NCBI GenBank assembly: GCA_020853815.1
Contig: JADYYE010000025.1
Coordinates: 1 to 56,759 of the forward strand
Length of the DNA stretch: 56,759 nucleotides
From: Phycisphaerales bacterium
GTDB lineage: Bacteria; Planctomycetota; Phycisphaerae; Phycisphaerales; UBA1924
Direction of reading: 5' to 3'
Under the pieces are notes generated by a model. That model had not been told where the DNA came from. It did not search any database and saw only the letters and a list, made by a program, of their open reading frames with translations. Shown here one piece after another: positions 35,846 through 44,189 of the stretch. The stretch's first letter is position 1, and every line of letters starts with the position of its first letter. The translations under genes and the position numbers were made by a program.

Positions 35846-36754
35846 TCAGGACCGCGAGCGCGGCGTGCGGGAGAAGAGCTCGCCGAGCGTGATGGAGCGC
35901 GACTTTTCGACTCGGGCCAGGCGCCGCAGCACGCCGAGCAACGGGACCGGCCCCGTCGCATGAGGCGCCGAACCCGAACTGGCTCTCTTGGTTGCCCGCT
36001 TGGTGCGTCGCACGCCTTCCCGCATTGTCACTCGCTCAGGCGACGGCTCGCTTGCCAGTTCTTTCGTCAGCTCAATCGCAACCTCAAGGTCGAGCAGCCT
36101 GCCGATCTGGTCGACCAGGGCCGCGAGCGGATTTGACTCGCGCGGCATTGGGCGGATGATGTCACCCGCCAGCAATGCACGCTTCCCCGCGATTCGCAGC
36201 GTGTGGATCGCGTCTATCGATCGCGGACCTTTCGCGGCGAGCCTACGGACGCGGGCGTCGAGCCCGCGGAGGGATCTCAACACACTTGCATTGCCGAGCG
36301 ACTTGCTGAGCTTCAGGAGCGTCCGGGCGGCTCTCTCGACTCCGCCGCGAGGATGTTTGAGAAGGAACGCGAGTAATCGCTCGCCACGTTCCAGACGCTT
36401 CTCCCTGAGCGATTCCCGCACGAGCGACACATCGCGTCGTATCGCGGACGAGCCTTCGAGCGATTTGAGCACGAGTCTCGCGACGTCAACGTCGCGCACC
36501 GAACCGGCCCTGCGGCGTAGCCGCTTGAGCTTCGTGCGGAATCTCTCAAACGCGGATCGGTCGGCCGAGGACAGCAGCCACGCCGCGGCCTCGGCGGTCC
36601 TGCATGCGCGACGCAGTTCGTGAACGCACGTCCGCGAGCACCGACCCGTGTTCTCCATGCGGCGACACAGCGTTGCGATCAAAGCGACGCGATCGGCAAG
36701 GCGGGCGCGGGCCTTGTCTGATAGTGCGGCGGTAAAAGCGGGCCTCGATGCCAC
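35846..36754 (-). CDS. CHAD domain protein
   Basis: CHAD domains are helical, basic bundles with conserved His that bind polyphosphate. The 302-residue product has the defining VHELRRACRTAEAAAWLL, RLRRRAGSVRDVDV and a second-half repeat IHTLRIAGKRALLAGDII, with Arg and Lys throughout. The start is GTG at 36754 with TACGAT 5 nt before it. It ends 20 bp before argH. A CYTH protein is encoded 21 kb away; the two domains often occur fused. Confidence 0.85.
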   Translation of the reverse strand: MASRPAFTAALSDKARARLADRVALIATLCRRMENTGRCSRTCVHELRRACRTAEAAAWLLSSADRSAFERFRTKLKRLRRRAGSVRDVDVARLVLKSLEGSSAIRRDVSLVRESLREKRLERGERLLAFLLKHPRGGVERAARTLLKLSKSLGNASVLRSLRGLDARVRRLAAKGPRSIDAIHTLRIAGKRALLAGDIIRPMPRESNPLAALVDQIGRLLDLEVAIELTKELASEPSPERVTMREGVRRTKRATKRASSGSAPHATGPVPLLGVLRRLARVEKSRSITLGELFSRTPRSRS

Positions 36755-36759
36755 AAGGC

Positions 36760-36765
36760 ATCGTA
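36760..36765 (-). promoter_or_regulatory. -10 element (TACGAT) of the CHAD gene
   Basis: TACGAT on the minus strand is 5 nt upstream of the GTG at 36754. The leaderless pattern seems to apply to a GTG start too. Confidence 0.4.
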
Positions 36766-36809
36766 TCGCGGCGGACGCGTGCGAAGTGGATGAACATGAA
36801 GAGCCGGGA

Positions 36810-37244
36810 TCAGGCCGTCGCGTGGTAGATCACGCGGATGGGAATGCCGAGTCGCGCAAGTTCGGCGATTGCCGGGGGATCGAGTGGAACAGAGAGCATG
36901 TAGGCGCGGCACATCACGCGGACCTCAGCCTCAACCGTAATCCCAGCGGCGCGGCAGCCGCTGATGATAGCCGTGTGGCGAATGCACCAGTTGGCGAGGG
37001 ATCGGAAGGTCGTCGGCGACTTGCTCGGTCGCCTGCGCAGAGTGACGGCACAGAGCCAGGTTGGCGAAATGTCCCGCGAGCGGGGGGATGGGAGTCTGTC
37101 GAGCACGCTTTTGTGGAGGGCAACCGATCGGAGAAAAGGTGTGGGCTTGGTTGCGGCCAGCCGACGGCGAAGCGATACGGGCGGGTCTGTCTCGCGTCGA
37201 AACTCGATGGCCGGGATGATCGTGCTGCCTGATGGCTTGCCCAT
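36810..37244 (-). CDS. Hypothetical protein, possibly DUF4279-like
   Basis: The 144-residue product starts MGKPSGSTIIPAIEF and ends with AELARLGIPIRVIYHATA, a layout that reminds me of DUF4279 proteins (a strand, a W-containing middle, and a C-terminal LA-x-LGI segment). The match is weak and from memory. The ATG has CGGAG about 10 nt upstream. It lies 28 bp after the DUF1801 gene on the same strand. Another reading is that it is only an open frame; codon bias does not settle it. Confidence 0.45.
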   Translation of the reverse strand: MGKPSGSTIIPAIEFRRETDPPVSLRRRLAATKPTPFLRSVALHKSVLDRLPSPRSRDISPTWLCAVTLRRRPSKSPTTFRSLANWCIRHTAIISGCRAAGITVEAEVRVMCRAYMLSVPLDPPAIAELARLGIPIRVIYHATA

Positions 37245-37272
37245 GGAGCGGCTCCGTGTGCTTGCGCCGATG

Positions 37273-37878
37273 CTACTTCCCCTTCCTCGTCTTCTTCTTC
37301 ACGCCGCCTTTCGCGGCTGCCGCCTTCTTCACGGGTGCCTTGGCCCTCTTCGCGGTGTTCTTCTTCGCGCCGGCCTTCTTGTCCCGAGACTCTTGCGCCT
37401 GGGGCTTGCGGCTCCGTCCACGGCCCATCGACTCGAGCACCGATTCGTAGCGTTCGATATAGGTCTTCGCGGGCACGCGCTTTACGGCCGCCCCGATCAC
37501 GTCGAGCGGCAGGTCCTCGAGCTTCTTGAATCGCACGCAGCACGCGCCCATGTCGAGCTTCTTGCCGGCCTTCTTGAATCCCTCGACGAGCTTGATGTAT
37601 TCGCCCTTGTCGCCGTAGGCCGACATGAGGTACACCGACATGTGCTGCTTCTGCGACGCGAGCCCCGCGAAAGGCAGCGGCTTCGAAGGATCGCAGTGAT
37701 AGCCGGCGGGGTACGCGCTGTGCGGCACGTAATAGCCGATCATGCCGTAGTTCATCCCCTCCTCATAGGTCGGATCGAGGTTCTTCAGGATCACGTCGCG
37801 CACCGCGGCGATCGCGGCCCGCCGATCCTCGGGGAGCTCCTTAAGATAAGCCTCGACGCTGGTTGCCTTGCTTTGCAT
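37273..37878 (-). CDS. DUF1801 protein with histone-H1-like tail
   Basis: The 201-residue protein has an N-terminal DUF1801 domain (YLKELPEDRRAAIAAVRDVI, EEGMNYGMIGYYVP, about 1-145). From about residue 152 to the end it is a highly basic Lys/Ala/Pro tail (KKAGAKKNTAKRAKAPVKKAAAAKGG...), resembling histone H1 C-termini and suggesting nucleic acid binding (inference). DUF1801 function is not established. The ATG at 37878 gives the family start; upstream sequence in frame has no similarity. Confidence 0.8.
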   Translation of the reverse strand: MQSKATSVEAYLKELPEDRRAAIAAVRDVILKNLDPTYEEGMNYGMIGYYVPHSAYPAGYHCDPSKPLPFAGLASQKQHMSVYLMSAYGDKGEYIKLVEGFKKAGKKLDMGACCVRFKKLEDLPLDVIGAAVKRVPAKTYIERYESVLESMGRGRSRKPQAQESRDKKAGAKKNTAKRAKAPVKKAAAAKGGVKKKTRKGK

Positions 37879-37927
37879 GGTGTTCTCGCGGGATTGGAAT
37901 GAATGCTGTGTGCGGTTCTGGCTTCCT

Positions 37928-37968
37928 GACGCCGGACCTGAGCGAGCCCGCGAGCAAAGGTCCGGGTT
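37928..37968. repeat. Intergenic palindromic element, copy 1
   Basis: CCGGACCT (37932-37939) and AGGTCCGG (37958-37965) form an 8-bp stem. Flanks GACG before and GTTG after are shared with copy 2 at 48457-48495, so this is a small dispersed palindrome. Confidence 0.6.
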
Positions 37969-38066
37969 GCGCCGGCGTGAACGAGGTCCAGATGCAGTGA
38001 AGCGCAATTCGGCCGAACCAACGCTGGCGCGTACCTCGTCAGTTGCTCGCGCCCCAACCACTCGAC

Positions 38067-38297
38067 CTACACGATCGAATCAACATACTCCTTCGCCTCG
38101 GCGAGCCCGGCGCCGGTCCTCTCTCGATATCGCTTGATCGCCTCGATCTTCTGTCCAGACAACGCCAGTGCTCGAACGTCCTCGTGCTCGTCGGGCGGCA
38201 AGTCAATCCCAAGATGAGCGATGATCAGGTCGAGCTTTCGCTCGATCTCGGCCAAGCGCCTTGCGGCGACGGTGGGGGATTGTGAGAAGAGTCCCAT
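38067..38297 (-). CDS. Small protein with L7/L12 C-terminal-like domain
   Basis: The 76 residues consist of an N-terminal helix (AARRLAEIERKLDLIIAHLGI, coiled-coil-like) and a C-terminal GQKIEAIKRYRERTGAGLAEAKEYVD, which closely resembles the C-terminal domain core of ribosomal protein L7/L12 (K-x-x-A-I-K-x-x-R-x-x-x-G-x-x-L-x-E-A-K). It is too short to be the ribosomal stalk protein. Comparable stand-alone proteins exist in several bacteria with unknown role. TATGCT lies 6 nt before the ATG. Confidence 0.75.
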   Translation of the reverse strand: MGLFSQSPTVAARRLAEIERKLDLIIAHLGIDLPPDEHEDVRALALSGQKIEAIKRYRERTGAGLAEAKEYVDSIV

Positions 38298-38303
38298 CGG
38301 CGC

Positions 38304-38309
38304 AGCATA
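38304..38309 (-). promoter_or_regulatory. -10 element (TATGCT) of the L7/L12-like gene
   Basis: TATGCT on the minus strand, 6 nt upstream of the ATG at 38297, no SD. Confidence 0.5.
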
Positions 38310-38375
38310 CCAAAGCGCGCACTCTCGAACACGCCATGGCAGCCACTTGACTTGCGGGTCGCCAGGAACAGCGGC

Positions 38376-39596
38376 TTACTTCGCTCCGCCGTGGGCCTTG
38401 AGGGCGCGGATCCGCTCAGGGAGCGAGAGCAGCTTGATGAAGCCGCCCGCGTCCTTGTGGCTGTAGATCTCCTCGCCCTCGAAGCTCACCATCTTCTCCG
38501 CGTAGAGCGAGTTCGGGCTCTTGCGCTTGACGGCCGTCGCGGCGCCCTTGAAGAGACGCACGACGATCTCGCCATCGAGGCTCTGCGCGATCTTTTCGCC
38601 GCAGGCCCAGAGCGCCTCGCGCAGAGGTGTGAACCAGCGGCCGTCGTAGACGAGCTCCGCGAATGTGAGCCCGAGGTGCTCGCGATAGTGGCGGGTCTCG
38701 CGGTCGAGCACCAGTTCCTCGATCGCGCGGAGAGCCTCCACGACGACCGTTCCGCCCGGGGTTTCATAGAGCCCGCGGGACTTCATGCCGACGCGACGGT
38801 TTTCGACCAGGTCGACGCGACCGACGCCGTGAGCCCCGGCGATGGCGTTGAGCTTCTCGATGATCTGCCAGGCTTCCATCTTCGAGCCGTTGAGCGCGAC
38901 GGGGCGCCCCCTGGCGAAGGTGAGCGTGACATCCTCGGGCTTGTCCGGCGCCTTGGAGGGCTCCGCCGTCAGCATCCACGCGTCCTCGGGCGGCGCATTC
39001 CACGGGTCCTCGATCGCGCCGCCCTCATGGCTGATGTGCCAGAGATTGCGGTCGCGCGAGTAGATCTTGGTCGCGCTGGCGGTGGTGGGGACGTTCCGCT
39101 GCTTGAGATAATCGAGCATCGCGAGCCGCCCGGAGAGATTCCAGCGCGAGTCGCGCCACGGGATGATGAGCTCCATCTCCGGCGCGAGAGCGGCGTAGGC
39201 CGACTCAAAGCGGACCTGGTCGTTGCCCTTGCCCGTGCAGCCGTGCGAGAGCGCGGTGCAGCCGGTCTTTCGCGCAACGTTGACCTGGGCCCGCGCGAGG
39301 ACGGGACGCGCCATCGCGGTGCCGAGCAGGTAGCGCCCTTCGTACACGCCGCCGGTGATGACGGTCGGCATGACGAATTCATCGACGAACTCCTTGCGGA
39401 GATCGACGACGTGGCACTCGGCCGCGCCCGAGTCCTTGGCCTTCTTCTCCACGCCAGTCAACTCGTCGGCGCCCTGGCCGACGTCGCCCACGACGCAAAT
39501 TACCTCCGCGTTCTCGACGTTCTCACGGAGCCAGGGCACGATGCACGAGGTGTCAAGTCCGCCAGAATACGCGAGCGCAATCCGCTTCTTCGCCAT
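38376..39596 (-). CDS. argG: Argininosuccinate synthase
   Basis: ArgG joins citrulline and aspartate with ATP. The 406 residues show the PP-loop AYSGGLDTSCIVPWL near the N-terminus, GCTGKGNDQVRFE, IPWRD and KSRGLYETPGG, all canonical. A GAGAGA-type SD precedes the ATG. The gap to argF is about 130 bp. Downstream the next four genes are unrelated to arginine. Confidence 0.97.
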   Translation of the reverse strand: MAKKRIALAYSGGLDTSCIVPWLRENVENAEVICVVGDVGQGADELTGVEKKAKDSGAAECHVVDLRKEFVDEFVMPTVITGGVYEGRYLLGTAMARPVLARAQVNVARKTGCTALSHGCTGKGNDQVRFESAYAALAPEMELIIPWRDSRWNLSGRLAMLDYLKQRNVPTTASATKIYSRDRNLWHISHEGGAIEDPWNAPPEDAWMLTAEPSKAPDKPEDVTLTFARGRPVALNGSKMEAWQIIEKLNAIAGAHGVGRVDLVENRRVGMKSRGLYETPGGTVVVEALRAIEELVLDRETRHYREHLGLTFAELVYDGRWFTPLREALWACGEKIAQSLDGEIVVRLFKGAATAVKRKSPNSLYAEKMVSFEGEEIYSHKDAGGFIKLLSLPERIRALKAHGGAK

Positions 39597-39726
39597 ATCG
39601 ATTCTCTCTTTCTGTCAGCACCCTCGCGGGTGGGTTCGCTGGTCGTGGGCCGCGCTCGCACGACGCGGGCGGCGTGAATGCTCTTCTGGAGACGCGCCGT
39701 GACGTCGCCTCCCCGCGCCCTGTCAA

Positions 39727-40803
39727 TTATTGGTTCCCGAGCAACTTGACGAGCAACGCGTTCTGGGCGTGCATGCGATTCTCCGCCTGGTCATAGACGA
39801 TCGAGACGCGTGAATCGATCACTTCGTCCACGACCTCCTCGCCCCGGTGCGCCGGCAGGCAGTGCATGAACCTCGCGTTCTTGCGGGCAAGCGCCATCAG
39901 CTCGGGCGTGACGCGGTAGGGCTCGAACCTCGCGCGGCGTTTGGCCGCCTCGTCCGCGGCGCCCGCGCCCTGACCCATCGACAGCCACACGTCGGTGTAC
40001 ACTGCGTCGCAGCCGTGCAGCTTCTGGCGGTCGCTGGTGATCACCAGCTCCGAGCCCGAGACCGCGGCCAACCGCTCGCAGTCGTCGATCACGCTCGCGG
40101 GCGGCTCGAATCCCTCGGGCGTCACCACGACCATGCCGACGCCCAGGATCGTCGCGGCGTGCATGAGCGAATTGCACACGTTATTGCCGTCGCCGATGTA
40201 CGCGAGGCGCCGGTCGCGGAGCGTGCCGAACTGCTCCAAGAGCGTGAACATGTCCGCCAGCGCCTGGCACGGATGAAACCGATCCGAGAGCGCGTTGATC
40301 ACCGGCACCCGCGATGCGTCGGCCATCTCCTCCAGCACCGTCTGCAGGTACACGCGGGCAACGATGCACTCGACCCAGCGTTCAAGGTTCAGTGCATAGT
40401 CTTTCACGCTCTCGCGCTCGCCGAGGCGCTGCTTGCCGTGGTCCATGTAGATCGCGGTGCCGCCCAGCTTGTTGATGCCGACCTCGAACGACACCCGCGT
40501 GCGGAGCGAGGGCTTCTCGAAGAGCATGACGATCGCCTTGCCGTCGAGCGCGTGGCGGAAAGGGCGGATGTCGCGCTTGAGTTCCGTCGTGAGCGCGAAG
40601 AGGTTCTCGATCGTCGCACGCGAAAGGTGCGAGAGCGTGAGCAGATCGCTTCCGGGCGCGAGCGACGCCGAGTGCGAGCCGGCGTGGGAAGCTGGCGGGC
40701 TTGCCTTGCGCGACGCATGGCTCTTCTCGCCCGTGCCGGACTTGGCGGGCTTGCTCGACTTACCGCTCGACTTGGTGCCGGGGTTTGCGGCCGACTTTGG
40801 CAT
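39727..40803 (-). CDS. argF: Ornithine carbamoyltransferase with disordered N-terminal extension
   Basis: ArgF makes citrulline from ornithine and carbamoyl phosphate. The carbamoyl-phosphate loop is S-L-R-T-R (residues 99-103; most have S-T-R-T-R), DRFHPCQALADMFT binds the substrate, and FMHCLPAHRG has C315. The first 48 residues are Lys/Ser/Ala/Pro/His-rich and absent from usual enzymes. There is no internal Met before the core, so the extension appears real. The gene is 22 bp after argB. Confidence 0.94.
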   Translation of the reverse strand: MPKSAANPGTKSSGKSSKPAKSGTGEKSHASRKASPPASHAGSHSASLAPGSDLLTLSHLSRATIENLFALTTELKRDIRPFRHALDGKAIVMLFEKPSLRTRVSFEVGINKLGGTAIYMDHGKQRLGERESVKDYALNLERWVECIVARVYLQTVLEEMADASRVPVINALSDRFHPCQALADMFTLLEQFGTLRDRRLAYIGDGNNVCNSLMHAATILGVGMVVVTPEGFEPPASVIDDCERLAAVSGSELVITSDRQKLHGCDAVYTDVWLSMGQGAGAADEAAKRRARFEPYRVTPELMALARKNARFMHCLPAHRGEEVVDEVIDSRVSIVYDQAENRMHAQNALLVKLLGNQ

Positions 40804-40825
40804 GGTTCAGAGGCTCCGAAGGGCG

Positions 40826-41635
40826 TTACGCCCCGGCAACGATACGGGTCCCGCCGGCCTGGCCGCGGGCGATGCGAACGATGGCCGAGGGATCGGCCCA
40901 CGAGGCGATGACGACCGGGCAGCCGGCGAGGCTGGCGGTCGACAGCGCGGCCTTGACCTTCGGCACCATCCCGCCGTGGATCACGCCGCGTGCGATCATT
41001 GATTCGATTCCCGCCGCGTCGAGTTTCTCGACCAGTGATTTCTTCTCATCAAGCACCCCCGGCACGTCGGTGAGCAGCACCAGTGCGCGGGCCTTGTATC
41101 GCTGAGCAATCCCCGCCGCCGCGTCGTCCGCGTTCACATTGAGAAGCCCGGCGTCGAAGCCGATCCCGATCGACGAGACCACCGCGAGCAGGTTGTTCCG
41201 CATGAGGAGCGACAGCAGCCCTTCTTCGGGCCCAGTCGCCAGCGGCGTTCCGACGCGTCCCAGGTCCGCGCCGCTCGCGAGCGTCTTCCTCTGCGTGCGG
41301 AGGAGGTCTCCGTCGCCCAGGCACAGGCCGACCGCCAGCCCCGCGCTCATCGCGTTGATCGCGCCGACGACGCCCTTGTTCACGCGCCCCGCGAGCACGC
41401 CCGCGATCTCGCCCATCTGCTCGGGCGGCGTGACGCGCAGGCCTTCCACGCGCTCGGTCTTCATGCCCAGCCGCGCCAGGTGCTCATCAACGGCGCGACC
41501 GCCGCCGTGGACGAGCACGAGCTTGCCCTCGAGCGCGTGGTGCGCGTCGATGATGGCGCGCCACAGGGCGGAGCCCGACGCGGGATCATCCACCCCGGCG
41601 CCGCCGACTTTCACAACCAGGGGACCTTCGTTCAT
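40826..41635 (-). CDS. argB: Acetylglutamate kinase
   Basis: ArgB phosphorylates N-acetylglutamate. The 269-residue protein has VVKVGG at the N-terminus, LVLVHGGGRAVDEHLARLG, and the C-terminal LTDVPGVLDE...GGMVPKVKAA block. The ATG at 41635 overlaps the argC stop by 4 bp (ATGA). The open frame continues upstream inside argC and is a shadow there. Confidence 0.94.
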   Translation of the reverse strand: MNEGPLVVKVGGAGVDDPASGSALWRAIIDAHHALEGKLVLVHGGGRAVDEHLARLGMKTERVEGLRVTPPEQMGEIAGVLAGRVNKGVVGAINAMSAGLAVGLCLGDGDLLRTQRKTLASGADLGRVGTPLATGPEEGLLSLLMRNNLLAVVSSIGIGFDAGLLNVNADDAAAGIAQRYKARALVLLTDVPGVLDEKKSLVEKLDAAGIESMIARGVIHGGMVPKVKAALSTASLAGCPVVIASWADPSAIVRIARGQAGGTRIVAGA

Positions 41636-42690
41636 CGCGCACCTCCCCGCGATCCAACGCCGGTCCGGGCGTCGCCCAGCCCCGCGCCCTCCGGGAACCC
41701 AAGTCGAATATTCATGCACTGCACCGCCTGGCCCGCAGCGCCCTTGGTCAGATTGTCGATCGCCGATCCGATGATGAGGTGCGACTTCCTCTCGTCGACC
41801 GCCCAGCCGATGTCGCAGAAGTTGGTGCGGCGTACGTCGGCGACCGACGGCCAGACTCCGGCGCCGCACAGGCGAACGAACGACTCGCCCCCGTACGCCT
41901 CCCGCAGCGTCTGCTCGACGCGATCGGCGCTCCAGCCCGGCGACAGCTCGACGTGAATCGTCGAGAGAATGCCGCGATCGAACGCGCCCAGGTGCGGCGT
42001 AAAGATCGTCTCGCACCGCGCGTAGGCGTCGATCTCCGGCTGATGCCGGTGCTTGAACACGTTGTACGCCTGCAGGCTGACCTCGCAGAAGAGAGATTTC
42101 TGCGAAAGCCCGCGCCCCGCGCCGCTCACGCCGCTGGTCGAGTCGACGATCGGGCGCGTGCCCGGACGGACGGCCCCCGCGCGAACAAGCGGAGCGAGCG
42201 GCAGGATGGCGCTCGTGGGATAGCACCCCGGCGCCGCGATCAGGCCCGCGCCGCGGATCTGGTCGCGGAAGAGTTCGGGCAGACCGTACACAGCCTGCGA
42301 GAGCAGCGTTCGCTCCATGTGCTCAAAGCCATAGAACGCGGGGTACTGCGACGCGTCCTTGAGACGGAACGCCGCGGAGAGATCGATCACCAGCACGTCG
42401 CGCAGCGCCGCCGCGAGTTCCAGGCTCGCCTCGTGAGGCGTGGCGAGAAACACGCAATCCGGCTTCATCTCGCGGATTTGCGGCGCGTCGGCCGCGACCA
42501 CGGGAAGCTCCAGCCGCCCGCGGAATCGCGGGAACAACTCGTCGAATCGAGATGCGGTCGCGTCGCCCTTCTCCCGGCGCGCCGACGCGGCCAGCGCGAC
42601 GATGGTCGCCGAGGGATGCCCGAGCAGAATCTCGGCAAGCTCCGCGCCGCTGTACCCGCCGGCCCCGATGATGACGATGCGTGCGTTCAT
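41632..42690 (-). CDS. argC: N-acetyl-gamma-glutamyl-phosphate reductase
   Basis: ArgC reduces N-acetylglutamyl phosphate with NADPH. The 352-residue product has the nucleotide loop IIGAGGYSGAELAEIL, the catalytic PGCYPTSAILPLAPL with its Cys, SGVSGAGRGLSQKSLF, and PHLGAFDRGILSTIHV. It overlaps argR (4 bp) and argB (4 bp), consistent with one translationally coupled unit. Confidence 0.96.
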   Translation of the reverse strand: MNARIVIIGAGGYSGAELAEILLGHPSATIVALAASARREKGDATASRFDELFPRFRGRLELPVVAADAPQIREMKPDCVFLATPHEASLELAAALRDVLVIDLSAAFRLKDASQYPAFYGFEHMERTLLSQAVYGLPELFRDQIRGAGLIAAPGCYPTSAILPLAPLVRAGAVRPGTRPIVDSTSGVSGAGRGLSQKSLFCEVSLQAYNVFKHRHQPEIDAYARCETIFTPHLGAFDRGILSTIHVELSPGWSADRVEQTLREAYGGESFVRLCGAGVWPSVADVRRTNFCDIGWAVDERKSHLIIGSAIDNLTKGAAGQAVQCMNIRLGFPEGAGLGDARTGVGSRGGAR

Positions 42691-43157
42691 GCGCGCCCCC
42701 GCTTGCCTTGGCGGCGTGTGCCGCCGATCAGTTTCGATGCGAGCGATCGTGCGGTCGCGGCGGTATCGGTCGCGATGAAAACCGTGTCGTCGCCCGCGAT
42801 GGTGCCGATGATCTCGGGCCATGTGCCGCGGTCGAATTCGAGCGCCAGCGCCGGCGCCTGGCCGGGTCCGGTCTTGGCGACGACCAGGGTCCCGGCGGCG
42901 ACCGCGTCGCGCAGGTAGGAGCGGAGCACGAGCGTCGCCGCGCCGGTCTCGATCGGGCTGGGCGTGCCGGATTCTGGGAGCACATACCCCCCGGGTCCCT
43001 TGAGGACGCCCAGTTCGCGAAGATCGCGCGAGAGGGTCGCTTGCGTGACCCCGATGTTGTGATCGTGGAGCAGGCGCTGGAGCTCGTCCTGGCTCGCGAC
43101 GCCTCCCCGTTGGAGCAGGCGACGAACGACGAGATGTCGGCGGAGCTTGTCGCTCAT
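42687..43157 (-). CDS. argR: Arginine repressor ArgR
   Basis: ArgR is a hexameric, arginine-responsive repressor. The 156 residues start MSDKLRRHLVVRRLL, carry the winged helix (DELQRLL, VTQATLSRDLRELGVLKG) and the C-terminal arginine-binding half with TGPGQAPALALEFD and IAGDDTVFIATD. An in-frame ATG at 43172 would add five residues (MNNHA). AATAAT lies exactly 6 nt before the ATG at 43157, so the shorter start is favoured. It is the first gene of argR-argC-argB-argF-argG and likely represses itself (see the operator). Confidence 0.93.
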   Translation of the reverse strand: MSDKLRRHLVVRRLLQRGGVASQDELQRLLHDHNIGVTQATLSRDLRELGVLKGPGGYVLPESGTPSPIETGAATLVLRSYLRDAVAAGTLVVAKTGPGQAPALALEFDRGTWPEIIGTIAGDDTVFIATDTAATARSLASKLIGGTRRQGKRGRA

Positions 43158-43192
43158 GGCATGATTATTCATGGTGTGAATAAAAAGTCAAC
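43156..43192 (-). promoter_or_regulatory. ARG-box-like operator and -10 of the arg operon
   Basis: On the plus strand TGAATAAAAAGTCA (43177-43190) matches the ARG box core TGAAT-WWWW-ATTCA in 13 of 14 positions. A weaker core, TGAAT-AATC-ATGCC on the minus strand (43158-43171), follows with centres 19 bp apart, near the usual tandem spacing. AATAAT (43164-43169) is a likely -10, 6 nt before the argR ATG, inside the weaker box. ArgR binding would block RNA polymerase. Confidence 0.65.
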
Positions 43193-43462
43193 GAGCGAGC
43201 GAGGGAACCGCCAATCGGAAGTCGGAAACGGGGAGGTGGAAAGGCTGAAGTTGGTCCCGGCTCCTCCGGCAGATCCCACGTGGGTGCGAACGGCACGGTT
43301 CAGGTCTTTGTGGCCACTTTCTGTTGCCCCTTGTGCTTGCACCCCGGCTCCGCTCCTCACACACGACCGACCCCAAAACGACAACACGGCGGGAATAATC
43401 CCGCCGCGTGTCAAGCTCGTGCTCTGGTCGCGCCCGATGGAGGGGGCGATCAAGGCAGGTCG
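43173..43462. other. Intergenic region between argR and the DUF3467 gene
   Basis: Apart from the operator at its left end and a hairpin at 43387-43406, I see no gene or motif in this 290-bp stretch. Confidence 0.5.
43371..43406 (-). terminator. Hairpin terminator after the DUF3467 gene
   Basis: CGGCGGGA (43387-43394), loop ATAA, TCCCGCCG (43399-43406). Read on the minus strand it is followed by TGTTGTCGTTTT, 57 bp after the DUF3467 stop. Confidence 0.6.
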
Positions 43463-43798
43463 TTAGTTGGAGAGGCGCGGGCCGCCCGCGGGGCGCTGGG
43501 CCTGGTTCAGGTTGATCTCGCCGTTGCGCTCCTCGTAGGCGCGGATCATCTGGCCCAGGCTGATCGCCAGGCGCTTGGCGCCCTGCCAATTCATGATGAC
43601 GCGGCTGGTCACGGAGAACAGAATGGCGGGATCGTTGTTCGGGCCCTGCACCGGCAGGTTCATGCCGAAGTCCAGCACCACCTCGTCCGGCGTCGTCGAC
43701 GTGCGGATCGTGTTGGCATAGGTCGTATCCATCTTGGATTCGTCGATGCGGAGCGCGATCTGACGAGATTCCTTGTTGTCACCGGCGTTGTCGCTCAT
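43463..43798 (-). CDS. DUF3467 family protein
   Basis: The 111-residue protein contains the family core: YANTIRTSTTPDEVVLDFGMN, then SRVIMNWQGAKRLAISLGQMI and an E-x-x-N-G-E-I end. Function is unknown. A G-rich SD (AGGAAAAGGA) precedes the ATG at 43798. It is transcribed divergently from the UPF0316-type gene and stands alone behind its own terminator. Confidence 0.85.
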   Translation of the reverse strand: MSDNAGDNKESRQIALRIDESKMDTTYANTIRTSTTPDEVVLDFGMNLPVQGPNNDPAILFSVTSRVIMNWQGAKRLAISLGQMIRAYEERNGEINLNQAQRPAGGPRLSN

Positions 43799-44189
43799 GT
43801 TGCCCGTCCTTTTCCTGTGTCTGTCGCCGCCGCGACTCGCCCGACAAGGGTCGATCGCGTGGGGTGTGGGGGGCATCGCCTCCCGCCAGCCCTCGGCCTT
43901 GCTTCCAAATCAGCCCCGGCGGCACGCCGCGGGGGACAAGAGTCTACTCCCATCCCCTCGCCGGTCCAGCCCGCGCCACGTCCGCACCACCCCGCGGGTC
44001 CAATGGTCATTCGCCCGGCCCCGCCCAGGGTTCCCACGCGACCCGTGATTTCCGGGCAGCCCGCTCGATTCCGCTGACGCTTTCTGGCGCCCCTCCGATT
44101 CCCGCCGCCCTCCCAAACCCGAACTGCCCGCTCCATCCGGCTACCATCGCCCGCACAAGCCCCCGACCGCGCCACAAACACACGCCGCC

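Noticed and set aside
36648..37232. 194-codon plus frame opposite the hypothetical gene at 36810-37244
   Set aside because: No SD or promoter, and it overlaps the start of the CHAD gene. The minus-strand reading is better, although itself weak.
38352..39677. 441-codon plus frame opposite argG
   Set aside because: Antisense to argG, which is unmistakable.
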